NCBI GenBank assembly: GCA_026705565.1
Contig: JAPPAJ010000032.1
Span: forward strand, 1 to 33,016
From: Caldilineaceae bacterium
GTDB taxonomy: Bacteria; Chloroflexota; Anaerolineae; Caldilineales; Caldilineaceae
DNA length: 33,016 nt
Reading direction: 5' to 3'
Shown here: in pieces, positions 16,661-24,277 of the stretch
Layout of the letters: each line of letters begins with the position of its first letter
Numbering within the stretch: position 1 is the stretch's first letter
Made by a program: the position numbers and the translations under genes
Notes under the pieces: model-generated
Seen by the model: the letters and a program-made list of their open reading frames with translations, nothing else
Database searches by the model: none
Told to the model about the DNA's origin: nothing

Positions 16661-18028
16661 TCAACCTTGCGTGCCGTCCAAACCGGTACCGCGCAGATCC
16701 GCCCCGGTTAGGTTGGCACCGGCCAAGTCGGCTCCGTCGAGGTTGGCATTGGCCAGATTGGCATCCACTAGAATCGCCCCGGCCAGGTTGGCGTTGGTCA
16801 AATCGGCAAACCGCAAATCGGTTCCGGTCAAATCGGCCCCTGCGAGGTTGGCCCCTGCGAGGTTGGCCCAGCCTAGGAAGCGACCGCTTAGGTCCAGGTC
16901 CTCGCCGCCTTGATTGACAATGCGCCAGACCGTCCGCCAGGTTCCCGACAACACCGTGGCATCGTCCAACTGGACATCCCTTAGATCGGTCAGGCCCAAT
17001 TCGGCTCCGTGCAGGTTGGCGCCCCGCAGATCGACATTGCGCAGAGTAGCCCGATCCAGATCCGCTTCGGTTAGATCCGCGTCCCTGAGATCCGCGCCCG
17101 TCAGGTTGGCATCCCGCAGGTTGGACGTGACCAGGGAGGTGCCCCGCAGCACGGTGCCGGAGAGGTCCGCCTCTTGCAGCACCACTCCGTTCAACATCTC
17201 GCGGCTGAGGTCCGTGCCTGCCAGCTGCCAGGCCAGTTGGGCCTGATTGTGCAGACGCCAAACCAGCATGGCCGTGGTTGGAAGCGTTGTTGTGTCATCA
17301 ATCCGGGTCTTGCGCAGGTCTGCCGCAGTCATGTTGGCGTTGGCCAAACGAGCACCGCGCAGGTCCGTGTTGTTGAATCTGGCTCCGACAAGGTTGGCCG
17401 TGCCGAAGTCAATGCCCTGCAGGTTGGCGTTGGCGAAGCTGACCCCGGACAAGTCTTGGCCTGCGATGGGTTCGTTGACAATTCTCCACATCCGCGCCCA
17501 GTGGGCGCTCAAGGCCGTGTCATCGTCTATTGTCGAGCCGCCAAGCCAGGCTCCGGTCAAGTCGGCCGATGTCATGCGGGCTCCGCGCAGGTCGGCTTCC
17601 CGCAAGTCGGCTCCCTGGAATCTTGCGCCGTCGAGAACCGTGTCGCGCAAGTCCGCGCCGCGCAGATCGGCGCGTGCGAACAACGCTCCGGTCAGATCGG
17701 ATCCGACAAAACTTGCGCGTTGGAGGCTGGTCTCCGTGAAGTTGGTGAAATAGAGGGTTGCGTCAGTGAAGTCCACGTCCGGGGCAAGCGCCATCGACAG
17801 GTTCGCGTTGGACAGGTCGAACCCGGCGAACGACCGGTCGTGCAACAGCTCGCCGGAGAGGTCAAGTCCCTGGCAGTCCCTGGGGCATTGCCGGATGAGC
17901 GGTTCCAGATACAGGTTATAGCCGTAGAACAACACCAACAGTAAGGTTGGGATGGTGATAATCAGCGCGATGGCGATGCGCCGTTTCAGGATCTGTCGTT
18001 CCATGGCCTCTGCGGCGTAGGCGCTCAT
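16661..18028 (-). CDS. Membrane-anchored pentapeptide-repeat protein
   Basis: Predicted inner-membrane protein of about 455 residues: a short basic N-terminus, one membrane helix (about 18-38), then pentapeptide repeats of the A(D/N)LxG type to the end, expected to form a right-handed beta helix outside the membrane helix. The repeats are split into four blocks by three similar linkers (about 167-192, 243-272, 354-381) of the form I/L-D-D-x-T-x-L followed by W-R-I-V-N or W-R-L-H-N and then D-L-S. Residues 47-58 after the helix also lead into D-L-S-G. Function is not known; pentapeptide proteins range from gyrase protectors to structural scaffolds. Start is uncertain: ATG 18028, ATG 18004 and TTG 18079 share the frame and none has a strong ribosome site. 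Confidence 0.88.
   Translation of the reverse strand: MSAYAAEAMERQILKRRIAIALIITIPTLLLVLFYGYNLYLEPLIRQCPRDCQGLDLSGELLHDRSFAGFDLSNANLSMALAPDVDFTDATLYFTNFTETSLQRASFVGSDLTGALFARADLRGADLRDTVLDGARFQGADLREADLRGARMTSADLTGAWLGGSTIDDDTALSAHWARMWRIVNEPIAGQDLSGVSFANANLQGIDFGTANLVGARFNNTDLRGARLANANMTAADLRKTRIDDTTTLPTTAMLVWRLHNQAQLAWQLAGTDLSREMLNGVVLQEADLSGTVLRGTSLVTSNLRDANLTGADLRDADLTEADLDRATLRNVDLRGANLHGAELGLTDLRDVQLDDATVLSGTWRTVWRIVNQGGEDLDLSGRFLGWANLAGANLAGADLTGTDLRFADLTNANLAGAILVDANLANANLDGADLAGANLTGADLRGTGLDGTQG
16835..16864. repeat. Exact 15-bp tandem duplication inside the pentapeptide gene
   Basis: The unit GGCCCCTGCGAGGTT occurs twice in direct succession (16835-16849 and 16850-16864) and starts a third copy (GGCCC). 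It is in frame and encodes two identical N-L-A-G-A units. Neighbouring repeats differ at synonymous positions, so this pair looks like a recent addition of one pentapeptide by slippage. Confidence 0.85.
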
Positions 18029-18238
18029 TGCAGTGTTCGAAACTCGTCGGACCCCTCGGTTGGCACAGGCTGTTTGCAAGGGTGTGGTGTCATCGGCTAA
18101 CTATAAGCGGGCAATGCCGTCGGGCAGGCCATTCCATGCCGGATCGCGCAACTTCCTCTCCCCAACATCGTTCTTGAAGCAACCGGGTTGGGGGATAATC
18201 ATCTTGGATCCTATTGACTCAGGAAACCCCAGTCCAAC
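18029..18238. promoter_or_regulatory. Divergent promoter region between pentapeptide gene and the seven-gene operon
   Basis: About 210 bases separate two divergent transcription units. For the plus-strand operon, GATAAT at 18194-18199 is a -10 candidate about 40 bases before ATG 18239, but the -35 side is poor (TTGAAG at 18174-18179 is only 14 bases away; TTCTTG at 18171 has 17-base spacing but few matches). For the minus-strand gene, TATAGT at 18100-18105 is a -10 candidate without a clear -35. The leader before 18239 has only AGGA about 15 bases from the ATG, so translation initiation may be weak. These calls rest on short motifs only. Confidence 0.3.
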
Positions 18239-19222
18239 ATGAAATCGATTGTCTATACCGCTCCCTGGCACATGGAGATGCGGGACACGAATGTTCCGGT
18301 ACCAGGTCCCGATGAAGTCCTGGTGGACGTCAAGGCCGTGGGCATCTGCGGGTCCGATGTGCACGGGTACACGGGCAGCACTGGTCGGCGCACGCCCCCC
18401 ATGGTGATGGGGCACGAATTCAGCGGCATCGTGTCCCGCTTTGGCAGTGGGGTCGCGGGTGTCGAGGAGGAGGACGAGGTCATCGTGTCCCCCATGTTTC
18501 CGTACGACGGCATCGGCCAGCGCCAGGTCGTCGGCGTCAACCAGCCCGGGGCCTATGCCGATCACGCCATCGTTCACAAATCCATGCTCTATCCCAAGCC
18601 GGAGGGCATGTCCTGGAACGAAGCAGCCATGTGCGAGCCCCTTTCGATCGCAGTCCACGCCATCAGCCGGACGCCGATCGCGTTGATGGATACGGTGGTC
18701 GTGGTCGGTGCCGGCACCATCGGGTTGCTCGCGCTTCAATGCGCCCGGCGCAGCGGGGCCGGCACGATCATCGTCACCGATATGAGCGAGCACCGTTTGG
18801 GACTGGCCCGCGCGGTGGGCGCCGACGTGACCATCAACGTGCGGGAAGAAGATCCGGTGACCGCCGTCATGTCCATGACGGGGCAGGCCGGCGCCGACGT
18901 TGCCATCGAGGCCGTTGGTTTGACGAAGTCGGTACAGCAGGCCCACGCCATGGTGCGCGTCGGGGGCCACGTCACCTGGATTGGCAACAGCGACCTCATG
19001 ATCGAGGTCAACATGCAGGAAGTGGTGACACGGGAATTGACCGTGGCCGGCACCTATGGGTTCAGCACGGAGTTTGAGCGGGTCATCCAGGCGATTTCCA
19101 GAAAAGTCGTCGATGTCGCATCGCTGATCGAAAAGGTCGCGCCCCTGGAGGAGGGACCGGCACTGGTTGATGGCCTGGCCAAGGGTGAACTTGACCTGAT
19201 CAAGGTCATTCTCATCCCGTGA
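18239..19222 (+). CDS. Zinc-type medium-chain dehydrogenase lacking the structural-zinc lobe
   Basis: Predicted NAD(P)-dependent alcohol/polyol or sugar-acid dehydrogenase, 327 residues. Catalytic zinc ligands are present: C37 (G-I-C-G-S-D), H59-E60 (M-G-H-E-F) and E133 in M-C-E-P. The nucleotide motif V-G-A-G-T-I-G is at 156-162. The region that normally holds four cysteines for a structural zinc is missing: after V-I-V-S-P-M-F-P (81-88) the sequence goes straight to the Q-R-x-V-x-G and P-G-A-Y-A-D-H parts. The gene is otherwise intact, so this is an in-frame loss and not decay. It opens the operon, with the isomerase ATG 20 bases after its stop. Substrate unknown; sorbitol/threonine-dehydrogenase-like enzymes are the nearest relatives by motif. 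Confidence 0.88.
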   Translation: MKSIVYTAPWHMEMRDTNVPVPGPDEVLVDVKAVGICGSDVHGYTGSTGRRTPPMVMGHEFSGIVSRFGSGVAGVEEEDEVIVSPMFPYDGIGQRQVVGVNQPGAYADHAIVHKSMLYPKPEGMSWNEAAMCEPLSIAVHAISRTPIALMDTVVVVGAGTIGLLALQCARRSGAGTIIVTDMSEHRLGLARAVGADVTINVREEDPVTAVMSMTGQAGADVAIEAVGLTKSVQQAHAMVRVGGHVTWIGNSDLMIEVNMQEVVTRELTVAGTYGFSTEFERVIQAISRKVVDVASLIEKVAPLEEGPALVDGLAKGELDLIKVILIP

Positions 19223-19241
19223 CGGCACCGTAGCGGCCACC

Positions 19242-20132
19242 ATGCACATCGCAGCCTTTCCCAAGTGCTATCTCGACGCCATTTGCGTCGACCGCACAAT
19301 GGATGTCTTTCAATGGATTGACATGGCGGATGCCCTGGAGGTTGAAGGGCTGGAACTCTACGAAGGGTTCTTTGCGTCCCTGGACCGGGGATACCTCGAG
19401 TCGATCGGCGACGCCTTGGCGCGCGGCAACCACGCGATGCCCATGCTGTGCGTGTCGGCGGATTTCACGCATCCCGACCCAACATGCCGGATCCGGGCGG
19501 TCGAACACCAGCTGCGGATGATGGAAACGGCCAGGTTTCTCGGTGGTCGCCGGACCATCAACAAAAAAATGACCGGCCAGCGCTATCCCGGTCTGTCCCT
19601 GCAGGAAGGGCTGGAGCGGGTGGCCGAGTGCTACGACCGGATTCTCCCGGTCGCGGCCGAACTGGACATCGTGCTGGCGTTGGAGAACCACTACAAGGAC
19701 GGCTATTGGACCTGGCCCGAGTTCGCGCAGAAGATGGCCGTGTTCCTCAAGGTCCTGGCCTCGGTTCCCGAGTCGCCGCATTTCGGTGTTCAGTATGATC
19801 CTTCCAATGCCTTTGTGGCAGGGGATGATCCGATTGAACTGTTGGATGCGGTCCTCCTCCGGGTGGTCACCATGCATGCCAGCGACAGGTTTCTGGCGGA
19901 GGGCGCGACCTTGGAGGACGTCAAGGCGGCCGACGGTTCCATTGGCTATCTCGATGCCCTGCAGCATGGGGTCACGGGACAGGGTCTCAACGACTACGAT
20001 GCGATATTCAGTCGCCTTGCACAGGCTGGCTTCAATGGATGGGTGAGCATTGAGGACGGCATGCACGGCATGGACGAGATGCGACGCAGCGTTGATTTCC
20101 TGCGCGCCATGCGCACCAAGCACTTCGCATAG
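19242..20132 (+). CDS. TIM-barrel sugar isomerase/epimerase (AP endonuclease 2-like)
   Basis: Predicted metal-dependent sugar isomerase or epimerase, 296 residues. All four expected metal ligands are visible: E148 (L-E-N-H), D186 (Q-Y-D-P-S-N), H212 (T-M-H-A-S-D) and E271 (S-I-E-D-G). This contrasts with the related gene at 8490, where the last ligand looks lost. No good Shine-Dalgarno precedes ATG 19242, so it may rely on coupling to the dehydrogenase 20 bases upstream. The pairing with two dehydrogenases suggests that a keto-sugar or keto-acid made by oxidation is isomerised here. Family members include xylose-isomerase-like, hydroxypyruvate isomerase and inosose enzymes, so the exact reaction is open. 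Confidence 0.88.
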   Translation: MHIAAFPKCYLDAICVDRTMDVFQWIDMADALEVEGLELYEGFFASLDRGYLESIGDALARGNHAMPMLCVSADFTHPDPTCRIRAVEHQLRMMETARFLGGRRTINKKMTGQRYPGLSLQEGLERVAECYDRILPVAAELDIVLALENHYKDGYWTWPEFAQKMAVFLKVLASVPESPHFGVQYDPSNAFVAGDDPIELLDAVLLRVVTMHASDRFLAEGATLEDVKAADGSIGYLDALQHGVTGQGLNDYDAIFSRLAQAGFNGWVSIEDGMHGMDEMRRSVDFLRAMRTKHFA

Positions 20133-20152
20133 TTTCTGGGAGAATTTGCGGC

Positions 20153-21190
20153 ATGGATGCCCTTGTCAAGTACGGTCTGGTCGACGGCCAGGTGGAGATC
20201 CGCCAGACGGACGAACCGGAGTGTCCTTCCGACCGTGTGTTGATTGGCGTGCGTGCCGCCGGCGTCTGCGGCAGCGACGTTCATCTGTGGCGCAACCACC
20301 AGAGTTGGGAAATCAATCTGCCGCTGGTGCTGGGACATGAATTCAGCGGCGAAGTCGTGGCAGTGGGTGCAGACGTGGACGGAGTGGCTGCCGGAGACCG
20401 GGTTACGTGCGAGACCGCGGCCAAGGTGTGTAGCCGCTGCAGCTACTGCTTGGGCGGTGCGTACAACCTCTGTCCCCACCGGTTGGGCTACGGAGCGCTC
20501 ATCGACGGCGCCTTCACCGACATCGTGGTCGCGCGGCCCGAGATTCTCCATCCTCTGCCCGATGCCGTGTCGTGGGAGCATGCGGCCCTGACAGAGCCGG
20601 GTTGCGTGGCGTACAACGCACTGGTTGAAAAGACCGACGTGCGGGCAGGTGACTTGGTGGTAGTTCAGGGCCCGGGGCCCATCGGCATCATGGCCCTGCA
20701 GATCGCGCGCATCCAGGGTGCCGGTACGCTGGTGGTGCTGGGAACCGGTGCCGACCAAGCCCGGCTGGACATCGCGGCCGAACTGGGAGCCGACCATGTG
20801 GTGAACATCGAGGAAGAGGATCCGCACGCCCTGGTTGGATCCTTGGGGGACGGTTTCGGTGCCGATCTGGTAGTGGATTGCACTGGCCATTCCGCCGCCC
20901 TGCAGTCCGGCATGGAGATGGTGCGCCCCAATGGTCAAATCACCAAGATTGGCTGGGGGCCGCAACCCTTGGACTTCAACCTGGATCCTCTGGTGCAGAA
21001 GGCGGCGACGCTGCAAGGCTGCTTCAGCCACACCTTCGCCACGTGGGAACGGGTTCTGACCCTGCTGCAGACCGGCCAACTCAATTTGGACCCGGTTATC
21101 GGCGGTCTGTATCCATTGACGGATTGGCACGAGGCGTTCTCGGCCATGGAGTCCGGGGCCAGTGTCAAGTCGGTCCTGGTTTGGAATTGA
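20153..21190 (+). CDS. Zinc-dependent medium-chain alcohol/polyol dehydrogenase
   Basis: Classical NAD(P)-dependent dehydrogenase of 345 residues. Catalytic zinc ligands are C39 (G-V-C-G-S-D), H62-E63 (L-G-H-E-F) and E148 (T-E-P). The structural-zinc cysteines C93, C96, C99 and C107 are present in the usual C-x2-C-x2-C-x7-C spacing, unlike the first gene of the operon. The nucleotide motif is G-P-G-P-I-G at 173-178. GGGAGA around 20138-20143 gives a good ribosome site for ATG 20153. The next gene starts 37 bases after its stop. It likely oxidises a secondary hydroxyl of a sugar, polyol or sugar acid. Confidence 0.92.
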   Translation: MDALVKYGLVDGQVEIRQTDEPECPSDRVLIGVRAAGVCGSDVHLWRNHQSWEINLPLVLGHEFSGEVVAVGADVDGVAAGDRVTCETAAKVCSRCSYCLGGAYNLCPHRLGYGALIDGAFTDIVVARPEILHPLPDAVSWEHAALTEPGCVAYNALVEKTDVRAGDLVVVQGPGPIGIMALQIARIQGAGTLVVLGTGADQARLDIAAELGADHVVNIEEEDPHALVGSLGDGFGADLVVDCTGHSAALQSGMEMVRPNGQITKIGWGPQPLDFNLDPLVQKAATLQGCFSHTFATWERVLTLLQTGQLNLDPVIGGLYPLTDWHEAFSAMESGASVKSVLVWN

Positions 21191-21227
21191 CCCAACCACT
21201 GGCAACGCGAGGGTTGAGGATGCCGCT

Positions 21228-21908
21228 ATGCCGGGAGCGCTGATTCAGTTGTCGCTGGATGTAACCACCATCCCCGAGGCCTTGGAAATGGCCCAAGCTG
21301 CCTACGATGTCGGCGTGGACTGGCTTGAAGCCGGCACGCCGCTGATCCTGGCCGAAGGGCTGCACGGTGTGCGGGCACTGCGCCGCGAATTCCCGGATAC
21401 CCCCTTGGTGGCGGATCTCAAGACCATGGACGGGGCCGGCTTGGAAGGAGAGATGATGTTCCAGGCCGGTGCCGACATGGTGGTGGTCATGGGCCAGGCC
21501 CACGACGCGAGCATCCTGGCCCAGGTGGAAATGGCCAGGCGGTACGGCAAGCAGGTGATGTGCGACGTCATGCTCTGTCCCGACAAACCGGGCCGGGCAA
21601 GGGAAGCACAGGACATGGGCGTGGACTACATCATCGTCCACACCGGATTCGACGAGCGGAACCTGGAACCGGAACGGACACCGCTCGAGGATCTTGAGGC
21701 GGTTGTCGACGCGGTCTCCATCCCGGTACAGGCCGTGGGCGGCCTGAGTGTGGAACAGGCAATAGAAACGCTGGACCTCGGCGCGCAGATCGTAGTGTTT
21801 GGGGCGCCACTGGTGATCGCCGGTGATGCCTTCAAGGCCGCGTCGGACGATTTTGCCGGTTTGATGAAGGAGATTGTTCAACGGGTACGCGAGCGGCATC
21901 CCGACTGA
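21228..21908 (+). CDS. HPS/KGPDC-family lyase (hexulose-6-phosphate synthase-like, OMP decarboxylase superfamily)
   Basis: TIM-barrel enzyme of 226 residues in the family that contains 3-hexulose-6-phosphate synthase (HPS) and 3-keto-L-gulonate-6-phosphate decarboxylase (KGPDC). Metal and catalytic positions are visible: D11, E35 (L-E-A-G-T-P), D63-x-K65-x-x-D68 (D-L-K-T-M-D) and H138. At discriminating sites it looks HPS-like: C-D-V-M at 112-115, where KGPDC has a Glu, and H-T-G-F-D at 138-142, where KGPDC has an Arg. No 6-phospho-3-hexuloisomerase partner is nearby, and PdxA and SDR neighbours suggest sugar-acid decarboxylation, so function is open between aldol and decarboxylase chemistry. 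ATG 21228 has GAGG about 8 bases upstream; an in-frame extension to 21162 would overlap the dehydrogenase. Confidence 0.87.
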   Translation: MPGALIQLSLDVTTIPEALEMAQAAYDVGVDWLEAGTPLILAEGLHGVRALRREFPDTPLVADLKTMDGAGLEGEMMFQAGADMVVVMGQAHDASILAQVEMARRYGKQVMCDVMLCPDKPGRAREAQDMGVDYIIVHTGFDERNLEPERTPLEDLEAVVDAVSIPVQAVGGLSVEQAIETLDLGAQIVVFGAPLVIAGDAFKAASDDFAGLMKEIVQRVRERHPD

Positions 21909-21947
21909 AAGGAGTCGGATGCAGTCAACCTTTTGGGGGAAATAGGC

Positions 21948-23261
21948 ATGCAACTGATAGAGCAAATCCAGAATCTGGACTTCCCGGCGCCCTTGCCGGA
22001 CAAGGTCCTTTCGGTTCACCAGACGTTCGACACGGTCAAGGTTGCGGACATCCACGCCCGGGTCCTGGAGGCCTGGGACGAAAGTGGCGTGCTGACCCGC
22101 ATGAAGCCGGGAGCGGTGGTCGGGGTGGGTGCCGGCAGCCGCGGCATTGCCAACATCCCGATGCTGGTCAGGGGTTCGGTCGACTGGCTGAAGGCCCACG
22201 GCTTCCGGCCGTTCGTGTTTCCGGCCATGGGCAGTCACGGCGGGGCGATCGCCGAAGGGCAGAAGACGATGCTGGCAGAACTTGGGGTTACGGAAGAAAG
22301 TGCGGGTTGCGAAATCCGGGCGACCATGGAGGTTGAACCGATTGGCGAAATCCCGGATGGCGGGCCGATCCTGTACCAGGGGAAGGACTCGATGGCGGCC
22401 GACCACTGCGTTCTGGTAAGCCGCATCAAACCGCACACCGACTTCCGAAGCCACCTTGAGAGCGGACCGTCAAAGATGTGCGTCATCGGTTTCGGCAAGC
22501 AGCACGGAGCTTCCATCATGCATGGCGGTGGCGGGGCCTTCTTCCAGAAGTACCTTGCGCCTGCCGCCCGCATCTACGCCGACAATACCAACTTCATTGG
22601 CGCCCTCTGTCCGGTTGAGAACGCCTATGACGAGACCGCGCGCATTGAGTTCCTGACTTCCGATCAGGTCGGCCTGGAACCCGAAGCGGGATTGTTGCAG
22701 GTGGCCAAGGACATGATGGCCAGCCTGCCCTTCCCCGAAATCGACGTGCTCGTGGTACGGGAGATGGGCAAGAATATCAGCGGCACCGGCATGGACACCA
22801 ACATCGTGAGCCGCCTCATGATCCCGCGCCAGGAGGAGGAGTTCGGGACTTCGGACGTGGCTGTGATCACGGTCCTTGACCTGACCGAGGAGACCCACGG
22901 TAATGTTGCCGGTTTGGGTCTGGCCAACATCACGACCGCGCGCGTGGCGGAGAAGATCGATTGGCATGCCACGTATACCAATGCGGTCACGTCCGGGATT
23001 TTCGGCATGTTCCGGGTCAGTCTGCCCATCACCATGCCGTCGGACGAGAAGTCGCTGCATGTCTCCATGCGTGGTTGTGCGCGGCCGCCTGAGGATGCGC
23101 GCCTGGTGTTCATCGAGAACACACTCATCCTTGACGATTTCTATGCCAGCCCATGCCTCCTCTCGGAGATCGAGGCGCATCCCCGGCTGTCCGTGACCGG
23201 AGAGGTTCCCCTTGCGTTCAGCGAGCCCGGAGTGATGCAGAGCCCTTGGCGATTGAATTGA
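21948..23261 (+). CDS. LarA-like (DUF2088) racemase/epimerase-family protein
   Basis: 437-residue member of the lactate racemase (LarA) superfamily, recognised from V-G-V-G-A-G-S-R-G (58-66), A-M-G-S-H-G-G (93-99), R-I-K-P-H-T-D (159-165) and S-G-P-S-K (172-176). LarA uses a nickel-pincer nucleotide fixed to a lysine; K176 is the likely counterpart, with H97, H163 and H186 as possible catalytic or nickel ligands. By family knowledge it would racemise or epimerise a 2-hydroxy acid. The cofactor-making genes larB, larC and larE are not in the window. GGGGGA at 21935-21940 supports ATG 21948 over TTG 21933. It lies between the HPS-like lyase and PdxA genes, so a sugar-acid C2 epimerase is a reasonable guess. 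Confidence 0.82.
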   Translation: MQLIEQIQNLDFPAPLPDKVLSVHQTFDTVKVADIHARVLEAWDESGVLTRMKPGAVVGVGAGSRGIANIPMLVRGSVDWLKAHGFRPFVFPAMGSHGGAIAEGQKTMLAELGVTEESAGCEIRATMEVEPIGEIPDGGPILYQGKDSMAADHCVLVSRIKPHTDFRSHLESGPSKMCVIGFGKQHGASIMHGGGGAFFQKYLAPAARIYADNTNFIGALCPVENAYDETARIEFLTSDQVGLEPEAGLLQVAKDMMASLPFPEIDVLVVREMGKNISGTGMDTNIVSRLMIPRQEEEFGTSDVAVITVLDLTEETHGNVAGLGLANITTARVAEKIDWHATYTNAVTSGIFGMFRVSLPITMPSDEKSLHVSMRGCARPPEDARLVFIENTLILDDFYASPCLLSEIEAHPRLSVTGEVPLAFSEPGVMQSPWRLN

Positions 23262-24277
23262 CCACGCAATCGGCCCTTGGGCTTCTTCTCGGCGACCCGG
23301 CGGGGGTCGGACCCCAGCTGGCGGTGCGGTTGTTGGCGGAACCGTTGCCGGCACAAGTCAGACTGATTGTGGTTGGCCGCCGCGCGTGGCTGCGGCGCGG
23401 CGCACAACAAGCCCAATTGCCGGAACCGGACCTTCCCGCCATGGCGTTGGCTGACTTGGACACGGTGCCCATCGACTGCCCGATCCTGTTGGAGCCGGAA
23501 GGCGATGACCTGGACCGGGTTCCGGTTGCATCGGTGTCCCGGGAAGCCGGCACCGGTTGCATGGCAAGCCTGCGCACGGTAGCAGACTTGGTCGCGCGCG
23601 GCGTGCTTGCGGGATTCCTATACGGTCCCATGCACAAGCAGTCCTTGCAACTGGGCGGTTCGCGCCATCCGGACGACGCTGCACTGTTGACGGAGTTGTT
23701 CGAGTGTCCGGCTTCGGCCCACGAGATCAACATACTCGACGATTGGTGCACGTCGCGCGTTACATCCCACATTCCGCTGGCTGAAGTCCCTGCCCGGGTT
23801 TCGGCTCCCGGCGTGCTGACAGCCATTGAACAGCTGCATGCCGTCATGCAGAACCTGAATTTGCCGGACTCCCGCATCGGTGTGGCTGGCCTCAATCCCC
23901 ATGCCGGCGAGGGAGGGTTGTTCGGGGACGAGGAAGTGGAAGTGATTGGTCCCGCGGTTGAGGAGGGCCGCCGGCGAGGCATTCCGGTGCACGGACCGTT
24001 CCCGCCGGACACGCTTTTCGTACGCCTTGCGGATGGTCAGTTCGGTGGTGCCGTCACGATGTACCACGACCAGGGGCAGATTGCCATCAAGCTGCTTGGT
24101 TTTGCCCGCGGAGTCACGGTGATCGGCGGGCTGCCGGTACCCGTTGCCACCACCGCCCACGGCACCGCCTTCGACATCGTGGAACAAGGTACCGCACGAC
24201 CCCACTCGCTGATCAATGCACTCAAGGTCTGTTCGTCGTTGGTCACCAACAACAGGAAATGGTCAGATGCTTCTTAA
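23258..24277 (+). CDS. pdxA: PdxA-family 4-phospho-hydroxy-acid dehydrogenase (PdxA/PdxA2-like)
   Basis: NAD-dependent oxidative decarboxylase, about 339 residues. It begins G-L-L-L-G-D-P-A-G-V-G-P, the PdxA N-terminal signature. The three metal-binding histidines are H171 (T-S-H-I-P-L), H215 (N-P-H-A-G-E-G-G) and H270 (Y-H-D-Q-G). PdxA makes the pyridoxal phosphate precursor from 4-phospho-hydroxythreonine, while PdxA2 relatives act on 4-phospho-erythronate/threonate in sugar-acid breakdown. No other vitamin B6 gene is here, so the catabolic role is favoured. No kinase is in this operon to make the phosphate ester. Start: TTG 23258 overlaps the LarA-like stop (TTGA); TTG 23246 is an alternative. 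The stop overlaps the next gene by 11 bases. Confidence 0.88.
   Translation: MTTQSALGLLLGDPAGVGPQLAVRLLAEPLPAQVRLIVVGRRAWLRRGAQQAQLPEPDLPAMALADLDTVPIDCPILLEPEGDDLDRVPVASVSREAGTGCMASLRTVADLVARGVLAGFLYGPMHKQSLQLGGSRHPDDAALLTELFECPASAHEINILDDWCTSRVTSHIPLAEVPARVSAPGVLTAIEQLHAVMQNLNLPDSRIGVAGLNPHAGEGGLFGDEEVEVIGPAVEEGRRRGIPVHGPFPPDTLFVRLADGQFGGAVTMYHDQGQIAIKLLGFARGVTVIGGLPVPVATTAHGTAFDIVEQGTARPHSLINALKVCSSLVTNNRKWSDAS

Noticed and set aside
16661-18000. Repeat-rich DNA that could be taken for a CRISPR or satellite array
   Set aside because: The periodicity is 15 bases in frame and encodes pentapeptide repeats; there are no constant repeats with unique spacers.
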